NCBI GenBank assembly: GCA_951799425.1
Contig: OX637405.1
Coordinates: 17,457,089-17,521,088, forward strand
Origin: Ilex aquifolium
Taxonomy: Eukaryota; Streptophyta; Magnoliopsida; Aquifoliales; Aquifoliaceae
Direction: 5' to 3'
DNA length: 64,000 bases
The notes below the pieces were generated by a model. It saw nothing but the letters and a program-made list of their open reading frames with translations. It was not told the origin of the DNA and did not search any database. Shown here piece after piece: positions 44,743 to 56,063 of the stretch (the first letter of the stretch is position 1; each line of letters begins with the position of its first letter). Position numbers and translations under genes: made by a program.

Positions 44743-46625
44743 TTAACCACTGACCATTAACAGTAAAACTATTACTGTTGCTGGGTTTTCCATTTCAACT
44801 GCTCCATGTTCAAACACCTTTTTGACAATGTAAGGCCCAGTCCATCTTGATTTCAACTTACCAGGAAAGAGGCGGAGTCTTGAATTAAATAGCAAGACTT
44901 TTTGAGACGGCTCAAAAGATTTCCGCACAATGTGTTTGTCATGAAAAATTTTCATCCTGGTTTTAGCAATCTTAGCATTTTCATATGCTTCATTTCTCAA
45001 TTCCTCCAATTCATTTATCTGAAGTTTCCTTGCTAGCCCAGCCTTGTCCAAGTCAAAATTCATTGCTTTAATGGCCCAGTATGCCCTATGTTCCAATTCC
45101 ACAGGCAAGTGACATGGCTTTCCATAGACTAATCGATAAGGAGACATGCCTAAAATTGTTTTAAAAGCAGTACGGTATGCCCAGAGCGCATCAGTTAGTC
45201 TTAACGACCAATCTTTGCGATCTGGATTCACCGTTTTTTCCAAAATTAATTTGATCTCCCGATTAGCTAACTCAGCTTGTCCACTGGTCTGTGGGTGATA
45301 AGGGGTTGCAATTTTGTGAAAAATCAAGTATTTTTTCATTAAATTCCAGAAAGGACGATTGCAAAAATGAGCACCCCCATCGCTTATGATTGATTTCGAA
45401 ATTCCAAACCAGGATAAAATATTTTCTTTCAAAAATTTGATCACTATTTTGTGATCATTGTTTCGACATGGAATTGTTTCAACCCATTTGTATACATAGT
45501 CTACAGCCACTAAAATGTACAGATAGCCAAAGGAAGGGGGAAATGGTCCCATAAAATCGATGCCCCAACAGTCAAAAATTTCAATTACCAGAATGGGGTT
45601 TAAGGGCATCATATTTCTTTTAGAAATGTTTCCCAACCTTTGACACCTATCACAAGTTAAACAAAAGGCATGGACATCTTTGAAAAGTGTGGGCCAGTAA
45701 AATCCACACTGCAATATTTTTGCAGCTGTTTTTCTTGATGAAAAGTGGCCACCACATGCTTCAGAATGACAAAATGTTATTACCTGGCTACTTTCATGAA
45801 CAGGGATGCAACGTCTTATGATTTGATCTTTACAGTACTTGAATACGTAAGGATCCTCCCAAAAGAAGTTACGAACCTCCCTCAAAAATTTCTTTTTGTC
45901 CAACATGGTAAAGGATGGAGGGAGTGTACCAGTAGAAAGAAAGTTAGCAATGTCTGCATACCATGGTGTCCTATCAATCATGAACAGTTGTTCATCGGGG
46001 AATTTCTCATTGATTGGCAGTCCATCCTCATGAAATTCATAGGTTAGTCTGGACAGATGATCTGCCACCACATTCTCGACACCTTTCTTGTCCTTGATGA
46101 CAAGATCAAACTCTTGGAGCAAAAGTATCCATCTCAAGAGTCTTGGTTTGGCGTCCTTCTTTGTGAGCAAAAATTTTAGGGTTGCATGGTCAGTGAATAC
46201 AGTAACAGAAGAACCAACAAGATAGGAACGGAATTTTTCCAGTGCAAAAACTACAGCAAGCAATTCTTTCTCAGTTGTCGAATAATTCATTTGAGCATCA
46301 TTCAAAGTTTTGCTTGCATAGTAAATCACATGGGGTTTCTTATCTTTTCTTTGTCCCAATACAGCACCTACAGCAAAATCACTTGCATCACACATTAGTT
46401 CAAAGGGAAGATTCCAGTCAGGGAGTTGCATTATTGGTGCAGAAATTAACATGTCTTTTAGCTTGTCAAAGGCTTTTTGGCATGCTTCATTCCAATCAAA
46501 TATTACATCCTGACTTAGGAGGTGACACATGGGTTTTGCTATGGTACTGAAATCTTTTATGAATCTCCTGTAGAAACCTGCATGTCCTAGGAATGATCGA
46601 ACATCCTTTACAGTCTTAGGGCAGG
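44743..46625 (-). pseudogene. Element B pol: RNase H and integrase
   Basis: The longest frame starts with MCHLLSQDV at 46530 and codes for 595 residues. The frame is already correct a little upstream ([18 protein letters not shown]), after a one-base loss near 46620 relative to the reverse transcriptase frame. RNase H ([17 protein letters not shown] to ADHLSRL) is followed by integrase with the H-H-C-C zinc group, D in WGIDFMGP, D in IISDGGAHF and E in GQAELANRE. The C-terminal end is frameshifted near 44785 compared with element A. All catalytic residues of this part are present. It has the length expected for the clade, but it cannot be made as part of a full polyprotein. Confidence 0.92.
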
Positions 46626-47420
46626 CAAATTTCCAATCAAATCTATTTTTGCCTTGTCAACTTTCATACCTTCAGACGACACAATGTGACTAAGGACAAT
46701 GCCCTGTGTTACCATAAAATGACATTTTTCCCAATTGAGTACTAGGTTGGCTTCCTTACATCTGATCAGTACTTTCTCCAGATTGGTTAAACACAAATCG
46801 AAGGAATCTCCATAGACAGAGAAGTCATCCATGAATACTTCCAAAAAATTTTCAACCATATCACTGAACAAGCTTAGCATACATCTTTGGAATGTTGCAG
46901 GAGCGTTACAAAGTCCAAATGGCATCCTTTTGAATGCAAAGGTGCCAAAGGGGCATGTGAAGGTTGTTTTCTCCTGATCATCTAGGGCTATCTCAATTTG
47001 GTTATACCCTGAATACCCATCTAAGACACATTAAAATGCATGACCTGTAATTCTCTCTAGGACTTGGTCAAGAAATGGGAGAGGAAAATGATATTTTCTA
47101 GTGACCAAATTGAGTTTTCGATAATCAATGCACATTCGCCATCCTGTGACGACTCGAGTTGGTACTAGTTCATTTGCATCATTTTTTACCACTGTGACCC
47201 CAGATTTTTTTGGCACGACTTGGGTTGGACTAACCCATTTACTATCTGAGATAGGAAATATTATCCCTGCATCTAAGAGTTTGAGTACCTCAATTCTCAC
47301 AACTTCCTTCATGTGAGGGTTCAGTCGTCGCTGCATTTGACGAGAGGGTTTTGAATCCTCTTCAAGGTATATGGCATGATTGCAGATTAACAGGCTTATA
47401 CCTTTCAAGTCAGCGATGGT
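46608..47420 (-). pseudogene. Element B pol: reverse transcriptase
   Basis: The reverse transcriptase is in two open pieces (47031-47408 and 46608-46925). The first holds the entry region and YRKLNLVTRKYHFPLPF. A TAA at 47031-47033 interrupts it where related elements read GHAFYCF. The second holds MPFGLCNAPATFQRCM and the catalytic box FMDD (the YxDD-type box, with F in place of Y). It ends in a frameshift near 46620. Upstream, TAG at 47421-47423 separates it from the protease part in the same frame; a Trp codon is expected there. The gene is therefore dead. Confidence 0.92.
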
Positions 47421-49382
47421 CTATCCAATGGTGCTTTTATGACTTCGAAGAACTTCAATCAGTTTAGACTCTTGCAAGTCTGTGAGTTTAGATGAAATTA
47501 CCATTGGGTATGACTCATTCTCTCCTAAAAATGCATATTTAAGGTCAGATGGGAAAGGTTTCAATTCATGCTTTGGTGGGCTAACACTTGATGAGACTGG
47601 TCTTGTGCCACTTGGTGAAATTTCTTCGAATTTGGGTGCCCATGTCTCAACAGTATGAGTAGGGCCACCTGGTGGATTTGGGTCATCATCTGTTGTTTTT
47701 GATGAGATGAGTTCTAACAGAGATGATTCAGTAGGATCCTCACAGAATGTATCATCCAGATGTTCCTGTATCAAAGATTCTATGGAGTTTACTTCCCTTT
47801 CTTCCTTTTCTTCTTCTGGATGTTTAGCAATATTGAAAATGTTCAGTTCGAGAGTCATATTCCCAAAATTTAATTTCATGACTCCATTCCTGCAATTGAT
47901 TAAAGCATTGGAAGTTGCTAGGAATGGTCGACCAAGAATGACGGGAATTTGGTTCTCCGAATTTATTGCTGGTTGAGTATCCAGAACAATGAAGTCAACA
48001 GGGAAGACAAAACTATCTACTTGGACAAGCACATCTTCAACAATCCCTCTGGGGGTTTTGACAGATCTGTCGGCCAACTGGAGTGTGACACAAGTGGGTT
48101 TAAGTTCACCCAAACCCAACTGTTGATAGACAGAGTAGGGTAGCAAATTAACATTGGCTCCAAGGTCTAACAAAGCTTGTTCAATCCTGAAGTTCCCAAT
48201 GATACATGAGACAGTCGGACACCCTGGGTCTTTGTATTTTGGAAGGGTTTTATGTTGAAGAAGAGCACTAGCTTGTTCCGTTAGGAAAGCTCTCTTTTGG
48301 ACATTCTGGCTTCTCTTGACTGTGCACAAGTCTTTTAGAAACTTGGCATAAGACGGAACTTGTTTCATTGCATCCAGAAGTGGTATGTTGATATTTACTT
48401 GCTTAAAAAACTCGTAAATTTCAGGCTGATTTTTCACTTTCTGTTTGGTTTTGAGTCGATGAGGAAACGGAGCCGGAATGGGATACGAAGGTTCCCTTTT
48501 CTCAGAAGGTTCTGGCTCTTGTTCAATCACAGGCTCAGGGTCTTTCTCAAGTTCAGTCTCAATTGGTTCAGGTTCAGATGATGGATTGGCTGGGCTTGAC
48601 TCAGGTCTTGGCTTGGGAATGAGTATGTCTCTGATTGTCTTGTCAATCACCTTGCCACTTCTCAGTGTCGTGACAGCTTGGGCTTGGTCTTGGGTGTTTC
48701 CTGTTGTTGAAGGGTTCCCTACATGGAATTGGCCTTGTGGTTGCTTTGGTTGGGCAGGAAACTTGTCCTTTTCGTGTAAGACCATGGATTGAGTCAACTT
48801 TTGGATGTGGCTTTTAAGATCCTCAAAAGATTGAGTGGTATGGGTTTTGAAATCAGTGAAAGCCTGTGTGGAATTATTGTTATAATTCATTTGGCTTTGC
48901 ATGAACTGATTCAGTGTGTCCTCAAGGTTCCTCTTTTGTGGTGGTTGATATGGTTGATATGCAGGAGGTCCTTGGGGTGGTGGGTATGGCCCTTGTTGTT
49001 GGTTCATGGGTATTGGTTGTGTGTTCTTCCAACTGAAGTTAGGGTGGTTTCGCCACCCTGGATTGTATGTTTCAGAATATAGGTTAGAGTAGGGCTTGTT
49101 GAAGTTAGAAACTGCATGTGTTTGTTCCAACAAGTCTTCTTTGAATGCTAGGATGGTGGGACACTCCCCAGTAGGGTGTCCTGTTAGCGCACAGATTCCA
49201 CACACTTGCTCGGTGGAAGGGCTAACATCAACTTGATGGACTTTCTTCATCTCTAAAGCTTCAAGCTTTCGAGACAATGTGGACATTTTTGCTCTCAAGT
49301 CATCATCCTCTCTCAAGGCATATTTTCCTCCTTGGGAAGTAGATGGTCTGGCTTCTACAGTGGTAGGGGCGGCTGAGTCCTA
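47421..49382 (-). pseudogene. Element B gag C-terminal part and protease
   Basis: The frame continues gag after an in-frame TAG at 49380-49382. A single zinc knuckle CGICALTGHPTGEC (C-x2-C-x4-H-x4-C) lies about 40 residues after the ATG at 49316. A Pro/Gln-rich linker and a Glu/Pro-rich linker follow. The protease active site is ALLDLGANVNLLP, with the DLG form usual for Athila instead of DSG/DTG. It ends at TAG 47421-47423, just before the reverse transcriptase. Downstream of the protease is an acidic spacer. Confidence 0.9.
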
Positions 49383-50156
49383 CATCTGAGAACTGTCAGA
49401 TATGGTGTCGAAAAAATTGAATGCCTCCTCCGGACTTTTTCCCATGAATTCTCCTTGGGCCATCATTTCGACAAACTGACGTAGTCTGGAGGGTAAGGAG
49501 TCATAAAAAAATCCTACCAAAGTCCAATTTTCAAAAGCATGATGTGGGCAGGATTGGAGCAGATCTTTGAATCTCTCCCAACTTTGATAAAAAGTTTCTC
49601 CTTCTTTGACTGCAAAATTCATGATTTGCCTTTTTAGTGCATTTGTGCAGTGTAGAGGAAAAAACTTTCTAAAAAATTGATTTTGTAATGCTTGCCAATT
49701 GGGTATTGAAAAAGCCTTTAAAGAATTTAACCATTGTTTGGCTCTATCCCTCAAGGAGAAAGAAAACAGTTTCATCTTGGCCAATTCAGAATTGTCTTGA
49801 AATGTTCCACACACTTCCTCAAAATCTTTTATATGCAGATATGGATTTTCTGCATCCAATCCATGAAACACGGGTAATAACTGCACTGTCCCCGGCTTTA
49901 CAGTAAAGAGATGAGCATTTTCAGGAAAAATAAAACAAGAAGGGACACCGTTTCTTGTGGGATTTAAGTAATCCCGCAAAGTTCGGATATTAGGGACCTC
50001 CTCCTCTCTTATAGGGACTTCTCCATTTCTTTCATTATTTGTCATACTACCCTCACAAGAGTCTGCTACTGATCTAGGTGAATTTGGTTCAGGCTGATTC
50101 ACGGACTCACATGATTCTGCCGGCAAATTTTGGAAGTGAGGAGTGCCCTCAGTCAT
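49380..50156 (-). CDS. gag: Element B gag, N-terminal part
   Basis: A 258-codon ORF starts at the first ATG after the primer site, about 95 bases from it. Residues 1-55 are acidic and low in structure. Residues about 85-245 are a retrotransposon gag domain with FSLRDRAKQWLNSL, FRKFFP, GETFYQSWERFKDLLQSCPHH and LPSRLRQFVEMM. It is the structural protein that would form the particle. It stops at TAG (49380-49382), but the frame continues unchanged through the zinc knuckle, so either a nonsense mutation or stop-codon readthrough separates the two parts. A nonsense mutation is more likely, given the other stops in this copy. Confidence 0.88.
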   Translation of the reverse strand: MTEGTPHFQNLPAESCESVNQPEPNSPRSVADSCEGSMTNNERNGEVPIREEEVPNIRTLRDYLNPTRNGVPSCFIFPENAHLFTVKPGTVQLLPVFHGLDAENPYLHIKDFEEVCGTFQDNSELAKMKLFSFSLRDRAKQWLNSLKAFSIPNWQALQNQFFRKFFPLHCTNALKRQIMNFAVKEGETFYQSWERFKDLLQSCPHHAFENWTLVGFFYDSLPSRLRQFVEMMAQGEFMGKSPEEAFNFFDTISDSSQM

Positions 50157-50251
50157 AAAGAAAATAAAACAAAGTTATTTACAATAAACCAAAGAATATA
50201 CACAACGTTGAAGGTCTTTTTACCTTTCACCTTAAAACACCTTTTCAAGGT

Positions 50252-50269
50252 TCCCCGGCAACAGCGCCA
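50252..50269 (-). other. Primer binding site, tRNA-Asp type
   Basis: Read on the minus strand this is TGGCGCTGTTGCCGGGGA, one base different from TGGCGCCGTTGCCGGGGA, the tRNA-Asp complement usual for Athila/Tat elements. It lies six bases from the LTR end. Confidence 0.88.
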
Positions 50270-50275
50270 AAAACT

Positions 50276-52197
50276 TGTTCTTGATCCGAAATGTGTACAC
50301 CCAAGTGCAGGCAGTCAAGCTGTAGTAATAATCCGGTTTGAGTCCGGAGTCGAATCCACAGGGAACTTTTGTTGATATTTCTAAGGCAAGCAGTGGTAGA
50401 GACCTATTGATTGTAACCCTTGAGATTTGCTGTGAGATATGAGTTTTCCTAGACAGAATATAAGATTCTTTCCAAGAGGATTTTCTTAACAAAATAGGAG
50501 ATAAGTGCTAATTAAAAAGAGTTACTCTTTAGTGCAAGGATCTGGACATGTAGTTAGTTATCCGATTTGTCATAATTGTGCTTGATAACTCAATTAACTC
50601 CCGTGTCAACAACAAGTTAATCGGAAGATAAAGATGGATTGTGAGAATTAAGAACATGATTCCGATGTCTTTCTAGAAGTTTACAAGAATTGTCTGTGCC
50701 GAGACTTAACCCGTCTACAAACAAGCAAGTGTTTCTACAAGACATCCAATCATGATATTAATATTCCATTCTTTAAATGAAGTACAATAAGGGGGAGGAT
50801 TGAAGAGTAGTCATGAAGATCTAGCCGGGGTACTTGCCTTGAACTGATGAGTTTTTCTATGCAAGAGTCATCCGTGTCATAGAAAGAGCTCACAGTTATA
50901 CAAAGTACCTTAGCTTTGCTAGATGCAATCAATCATCCAATAACAAGAAAAAATAAACGTTAAGCATAAAAATAATGCACAAATATGATTCCCGGATAAC
51001 TTATACATGCCCTTCTCCTCTTACTAAAGAGTGAATGAGAAACTACTCACTCTTCATGGCTTGGGTAAAGCTAGAAAAGTGAGTGATGCTCATCCGTCCA
51101 AGTAGAGAACTTAAAAGATAAAGTAACAACAAACACGGAGCCAATCTTTAACAAAGAATGGGTGAATCACGTTCCACTCTTCACGGCTTTGGTAAAGCTC
51201 TAGAAAAGTGGAAGAGTTTCACTCTTCGAAGAAAGAAAGAAACTCAAGCAATGGAAGTGAAATGCATGAACAATAAAAGTAGAAGAAAGCTGGTCACATT
51301 TGGAGGGTGGCTTCCTCAACCAAGAATTGGAGGGTTGCTTCCTCAACCAAAAGATGAACTGTCTCTCTTCTATGCATGTAAAATGAAAGCATAAGCATAA
51401 AACTACTTTTATAACAAGCAAGAGATGTTGGACTAAAGCCAAACTAATCTCTAAGATAAAAACTTCATACAAGGAAAATAAGCTAAATCTACAATGAGAG
51501 TGAGAGTCTAAGCCTCCATCAATTATTTTTCTTGGCTCCCTTAGCTCTCCAACAAGGGGAGTATTTATAGGCAAGAGGAGGTGAAGGAATAGTGTTTGCC
51601 GCCCAAGTCCAAGTGAAAAGCCAACAACTCTACTGCCAGTCTGTGGAGAACGTTCGAACGTGAGTTGACGTTCGAACGTTGTTTCTGTTTTTGCACTAAG
51701 GGCGTTCGAACGTTGACTGCCGTTCTAACGTTTCTTCTGTTTTTGCACTAAGGGCGTTCGAACGCCAGATGTGTTCTGACTCTTTCACTCGAGTGGTCTG
51801 TTGGTCTTCTGTGAAGTTCAGTTCCAACTCTATGCAGTAGTCTGGTCTTCAATCAACTCAAGTGCACGTTCGAACGTGAGTTGGCGTTCGAACGTGACAC
51901 TCAAGTGCTTCAGAGCTTCAGTCTTCTTTTCTAACTGCAACACGCCTTCTCTTAGCAGTTGAGTCTGCTACAGTGTAATGTGGACGTTCGAACGTGAGTT
52001 GGCGTTCGAACGTTCTGGCTGTGCTCCAAGCTTCTCCAATTTTGGGCTCTAATGTGTTGGTGTTGCATCCAAGTGTGGTACTTGTTGTTCTTGGGTCCTT
52101 GTTCAGTTTAGGGCCTGAAATGACATCACTTAAACTCCATCAAAGTACAATTAGTCTTAAAACGGCATAGTAATATGCTAATTTTAAGTGCTAATCA
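50276..52197 (-). repeat. 5' LTR of element B
   Basis: It has a TATA box at 51562-51570 and a palindrome array at 51649-52014, nearly free of point changes. The right duplication AGTAT follows at 52198. Confidence 0.95.
51649..52014. repeat. LTR palindrome array ACGTTCGAACGT, element B 5' LTR
   Basis: About nine copies, all but one with an unbroken GTTCGAAC core (one reads GTTCTAAC). They lie upstream of the TATA box when read on the minus strand. Confidence 0.92.
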
Positions 52198-52202
52198 AGT
52201 AT

Positions 52203-52480
52203 AACTTGACAGGTGGCAATACCTGTACTATAATTCAGGAATGCATTTAAACCAATAATACCAACTAATAATCTCATGAAAGAGATAAACTGTACATCTC
52301 TGGCAGAGTGCACAACTGTGCAACTTAAATCAAAATAATACATTAGGGAATTCATCCCTTAAATCAACAAGGAAAGGAACACTCTTGTACAAAATGTACA
52401 CAACTAGTTTCCTTAACCTTCCATCTCGACTCCCCTAGTGCTATAGTGGACCCACTCTAAACTTTAACTTCCTGAAAATA
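52203..52480 (-). pseudogene. Element C env-position gene, second part
   Basis: On the minus strand the sequence continues the gene across element B. A frame with RKLVVYILYKSVPFLVDLRDEFP is visible, in the place between the EFYSN block and the LTDMYK block. It is interrupted by stops. The alignment to element A is weak here, so the identity rests on position and on the flanking parts. Confidence 0.5.
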
Positions 52481-54913
52481 AATATTTTCTTGAGTGTATT
52501 GCGTATCATAATAAATGAAAATATTAAAATATGGATCCAATATCATATCACCAAAATATGTTCACAATCTGAGGAGAACAACAAAATCAAAGTGTCTTCA
52601 ACTCACTTTGGAATCTCATAATCACTGCCAACATAACAACATAATAAATAGTCAACAACAACATTTAAGCAATGTCAGGCTATTAACAATATTTAAGCAA
52701 TGTCAAGCTATCTATAACATTTAAGCAATGTCAAGCTGTCTTACGACAACTGCGCAGTGTCCAAATCAAAAAAATGTAAGTCATGTCGAGCTATCAACAA
52801 CTCTAGCACATTGGATACTACTCAAATCACAAGCTTTTCAACAATCCACAAGCTTTTCAATAAATCACAAGTTTTTCAACAAAACATATTTGATCAATTA
52901 TTTGCTCAAATCAACATAAATCAAGTCATGAAAACTTTATTTCACATAGTGAAATAACTCATAGTAGTCATATACTTTTATTTCTAATTATTATGAAGCA
53001 GTACACTTCACTTGTCACAGCTAACCAACACACCACTCAGCTTTATGCTAGATCCCTAAGTGAAATCGGTATAGTATCTTATGGACCTAACACAAATAAT
53101 ATAACCATACACAATGTGTTTCAACTCCAAATAACTCAACGGATGCAAACGTATGCGTATGAGCATATTTCATTTTAAGTTTTGTTCATTCCGATTCAAC
53201 TCGACTTAGATCAAGACAACTCCAATCCCATGGTTTATTTTCATAATAACTCAACATGAAACCAAATGAGTTAGAAAGTAAGTTTCTTAAGGTTTCTAAC
53301 AATAGGTCATAAGCTCAAAACAACTTCCCATAGACCATGTTCCGATTATTTTCCAAGAAGTTTTCAAATTTGATAAGTGGACTGTTTTAGCTATTTTTAA
53401 ACTAAAAACTGAATTTTTACATAAACAATATGATGGTCTACCATATACCATTGGAAAGGTCTCTGAATCTAGTTTCCAACAAATTTGACAGTGCATCAAT
53501 TCGAGTTTTCTATAAAAAGTTATGCTCATTTTATCAAAGGGTGTCAAAGTTGTCCAATATCCCTCATATTCGAATTTTTCAATATTTTGTTTCTTTGATC
53601 CAACCCAATCCAATTTACTTCATACCAAATTCAACTCAAATAAGTTCAGGTCACTTAAGCCCCATTTTCGCTCATTCGCTTCACTCAAACATTTCCTTGA
53701 ACATTTTACATGTATTAAAATAACATGAGGACCCATCGCACGAGTTTAATTAAAACAAGCTTCTATCTTTGCTAAAATAACAAGAACCAAAATTAATCAT
53801 AAAGTAGACTTCCTAAACATTCTAACCATAGGTCATGAGGTTCTATGTGAAAAGTTATGTTCACTTGTTTATAAAAATACTAATCTGATTTTTTTCCATC
53901 AGTTGCAATATTTTAGCAACTTCAAACAGATGTCAGTTTTCACACAAATAAAATTAGGTTTTGTATCATATATGGTTAGAAATATCTTTGAGTCTGTGTT
54001 CTAACCAAAAAAATGGTGCACAAATCTGAATTTTCTAGAGAGAGTTATCGCCGTTTTTTCACCGAGTATCCAAGCTGTCTATCAAAACCGAGATTACTAT
54101 CACCATCTCTATTCATGAATCAAAACCCACTTCAATCTACTCCAAAATCAATTAAAACCCTCCTAACAATCTCCCATAATCTTTCCATCATCCAAAACAG
54201 GTTTTAAACATCAATTTAAACAATTCATTTAAGCTTTACGAACTAACTCTCCAACAACTAAACATGAATTTCTATATCTTTTCATCATGAATAGTCCACC
54301 CAAACTCACTCTTATCATTCAAATATACTATCAAACATGCAAAAACTTAATTAAATTCTCAAATCTTAGGTTGGAGAAACTAAACCGATAGATATGAAAT
54401 TCAAACTACGATGAATAACATACTCAAATTTGGTAAGAATCGGAGTTAATCTCACCGTCGGATCTTCACTCGAAGCCATGGTTCTTTTTCCCCTTTCTTC
54501 CTTCCTTCTCCGATCTTCTTCTCTATTTCTTCTTTTTTTTTTTCTCTTTTTCGTTTGTCCCTTTCTTTTTAATCTGACCATCGCCTTCCACCTCCAATAA
54601 TTACAACCTTATACACTAAATACACTTTCATCCCTTGAAGAATTTAACTCTCATAATTTACTCCCATAATTTTTTTCCAATAATTTCAGTAATTATAATT
54701 TAATCCCAACCTTCTAACTTCAATTCAATTCCACTCTTTAGCTTAAATATAACATTATGTATAGTGACTAACTTTCCTTGATTCCGACATATCTCAAACT
54801 TAACTCGCCAAAATTTTTGAATAATCATACTTACCACCTCAATTTTTTTAAAATAATTTACTTCCACCATTACTCAAAATTAAACTTAATGCAATATATG
54901 TCAGATTCTCACA
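52473..54913 (-). mobile_element. Probable solo LTR in the env-position gene of C
   Basis: The sequence between the two gene parts has no ORF. Read on the minus strand it starts TGTGAGAATCTGACAT and has a purine-rich leader-like part (AAGAAGATCGGAGAAGG near 54500), typical of a gypsy LTR. The left border is uncertain (TG at 52473 or 52495) and I could not prove a duplication. Confidence 0.5.
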
Positions 54914-55440
54914 CTGTCCCTCTATAGCCATACAAAATGGGGATCTCCATTGACTTCCCTGGCCACATCCTACATATTATAAACGGTGGTCAAAGTAAAT
55001 TGTGGCTTCGGTACCACATTCACCTTTGCCACCCAAAAAATCATAAGGGAATCCACTACGAAGCTTACCCCCTGACCATAGTACTAAACCTCTTTGAATC
55101 CATCCTCTCAGAATTAGAGTAGAATTCTTGGATCAGCGAGGTCACTCCTAGTCATGACATCGTTAAAAAATCAGCCCATTCCCTAATAGTCACCATCTCC
55201 TCAATCCCATACCCAACAAACTCCTCCCAAACCAAACACCTTTCCACCACAATGGGACGATCGACAAAATACTAAATATATTTATGCTCAGCCTCCATAG
55301 TACGAAAATGGGAGATATCAAATTGATGTCGAAACCCATGCTCGTCTACGACAACTCCCATTTCATGTGCGTTGGTTGGGTGGCTCGTGCACCCTAAAAA
55401 CTAGACCGAGCTCTGTCCACACATTATCTCTTTGGTCCAT
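54914..55440 (-). pseudogene. Element C env-position gene, N-terminal part
   Basis: Minus-strand frames contain VERCLVWEEFVGYGIEEM, then LIQEFYSNSERMDSKRF and STMVRG. These align with VCERDVVLTDFVELGIMAEM, LVREFYSNAELINGALR and SYVRG of the intact gene in element A. Stops and a frame change are present. With the other three parts it shows that one gene is now spread over 22 kb. Confidence 0.78.
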
Positions 55441-56049
55441 TTGAACAGAATTTGAAAAGAGTTGAGTGGCTTGGATTTTGGGGGTTTTGAAAAGAGGGTT
55501 TGTAACAAACACTTTGGATTAAAGGGTGATTTGAAGATTTGGTTGAAGATATAAAAAACTAAAGATCTTTGGAGAAGTTTTGGTTGAATTTGGAAGGGTT
55601 TGAGGCAAAACTCACTGTAAGGGAGCTTGAGAATATATGGCTATGGAGGTTTTCATCTACAATGAAATTTGATTGAGAAGATGACCTGTTAAAGGCAGAT
55701 AAGCGCATCCAAATGGACTAGGCATGTGCAGAAGGAGAGTTAATGTTCTGTATTTTCCCAAGGCATCACGTTGTTTGACTCTTCGAAGGATTTGATCGTT
55801 CAAGAAGCACGTTCAGACACTGCGAAGTCTCTGGATTTTTTGAAATCAAAAGTTGCATCCAGACGGAGAAGTTGCATCTGAACGCGTTTATTGGTTTGGA
55901 AAACGGTTCAAATAAAAGTTATTTTAAAATTTTAATTCAAAAATTGCCCTTATTTCACCCCAATTTCCTAGTCAATCAACAGTTATCCCTCAAATTTAAA
56001 ATTATAAAATATGCCTACAATGTGTCTACGTGCAACTCAAGACAACCAC
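55441..56049 (-). other. Leader region of the env-position gene of C
   Basis: No ORF. Diverged repeat phrases TTGCATC(C/T)(A/G)GA(A/C)(C/G) and CGTTCAGA near 55800-55885 resemble motifs in the C LTR (GCTGCATCCAAATG, GTGCATTCGAACGG near 10180-10255). This parallels the double placement of palindromes in A and B. Confidence 0.45.
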
Positions 56050-56061
56050 GCTCTGATACCA
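56050..56061 (-). other. Primer binding site, initiator-Met type
   Basis: Read on the minus strand this is TGGTATCAGAGC, two bases from an LTR end (...AATAACA) that begins at 56064 on the plus strand. Confidence 0.75.
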
Positions 56062-56063
56062 AT

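Larger units (their letters stand above)
39278..52197 (-). mobile_element. Complete Athila-type retrotransposon B
   Basis: This 12,920-bp element runs on the minus strand. Its LTRs of 1922 bp (50276-52197, 5') and 1921 bp (39278-41198, 3') both run from TGATTAGC to AAGAACA. It has a tRNA-Asp-type primer site, a polypurine tract and a perfect 5-bp duplication AGTAT (39273-39277 and 52198-52202). The order is gag, protease, reverse transcriptase, RNase H, integrase, small ORF, palindrome array with TATA, small ORF and tail. The env-position gene present in element A has been deleted. Several stops and frameshifts make pol inactive. In about 350 aligned LTR bases I count roughly nine differences, so it is older than the 18754-25863 element. 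Confidence 0.97.

Noticed and set aside
50252..50269. tRNA gene from the tRNA-Asp-like match
   Set aside because: Only the 18-base primer site is present, with no cloverleaf around it.
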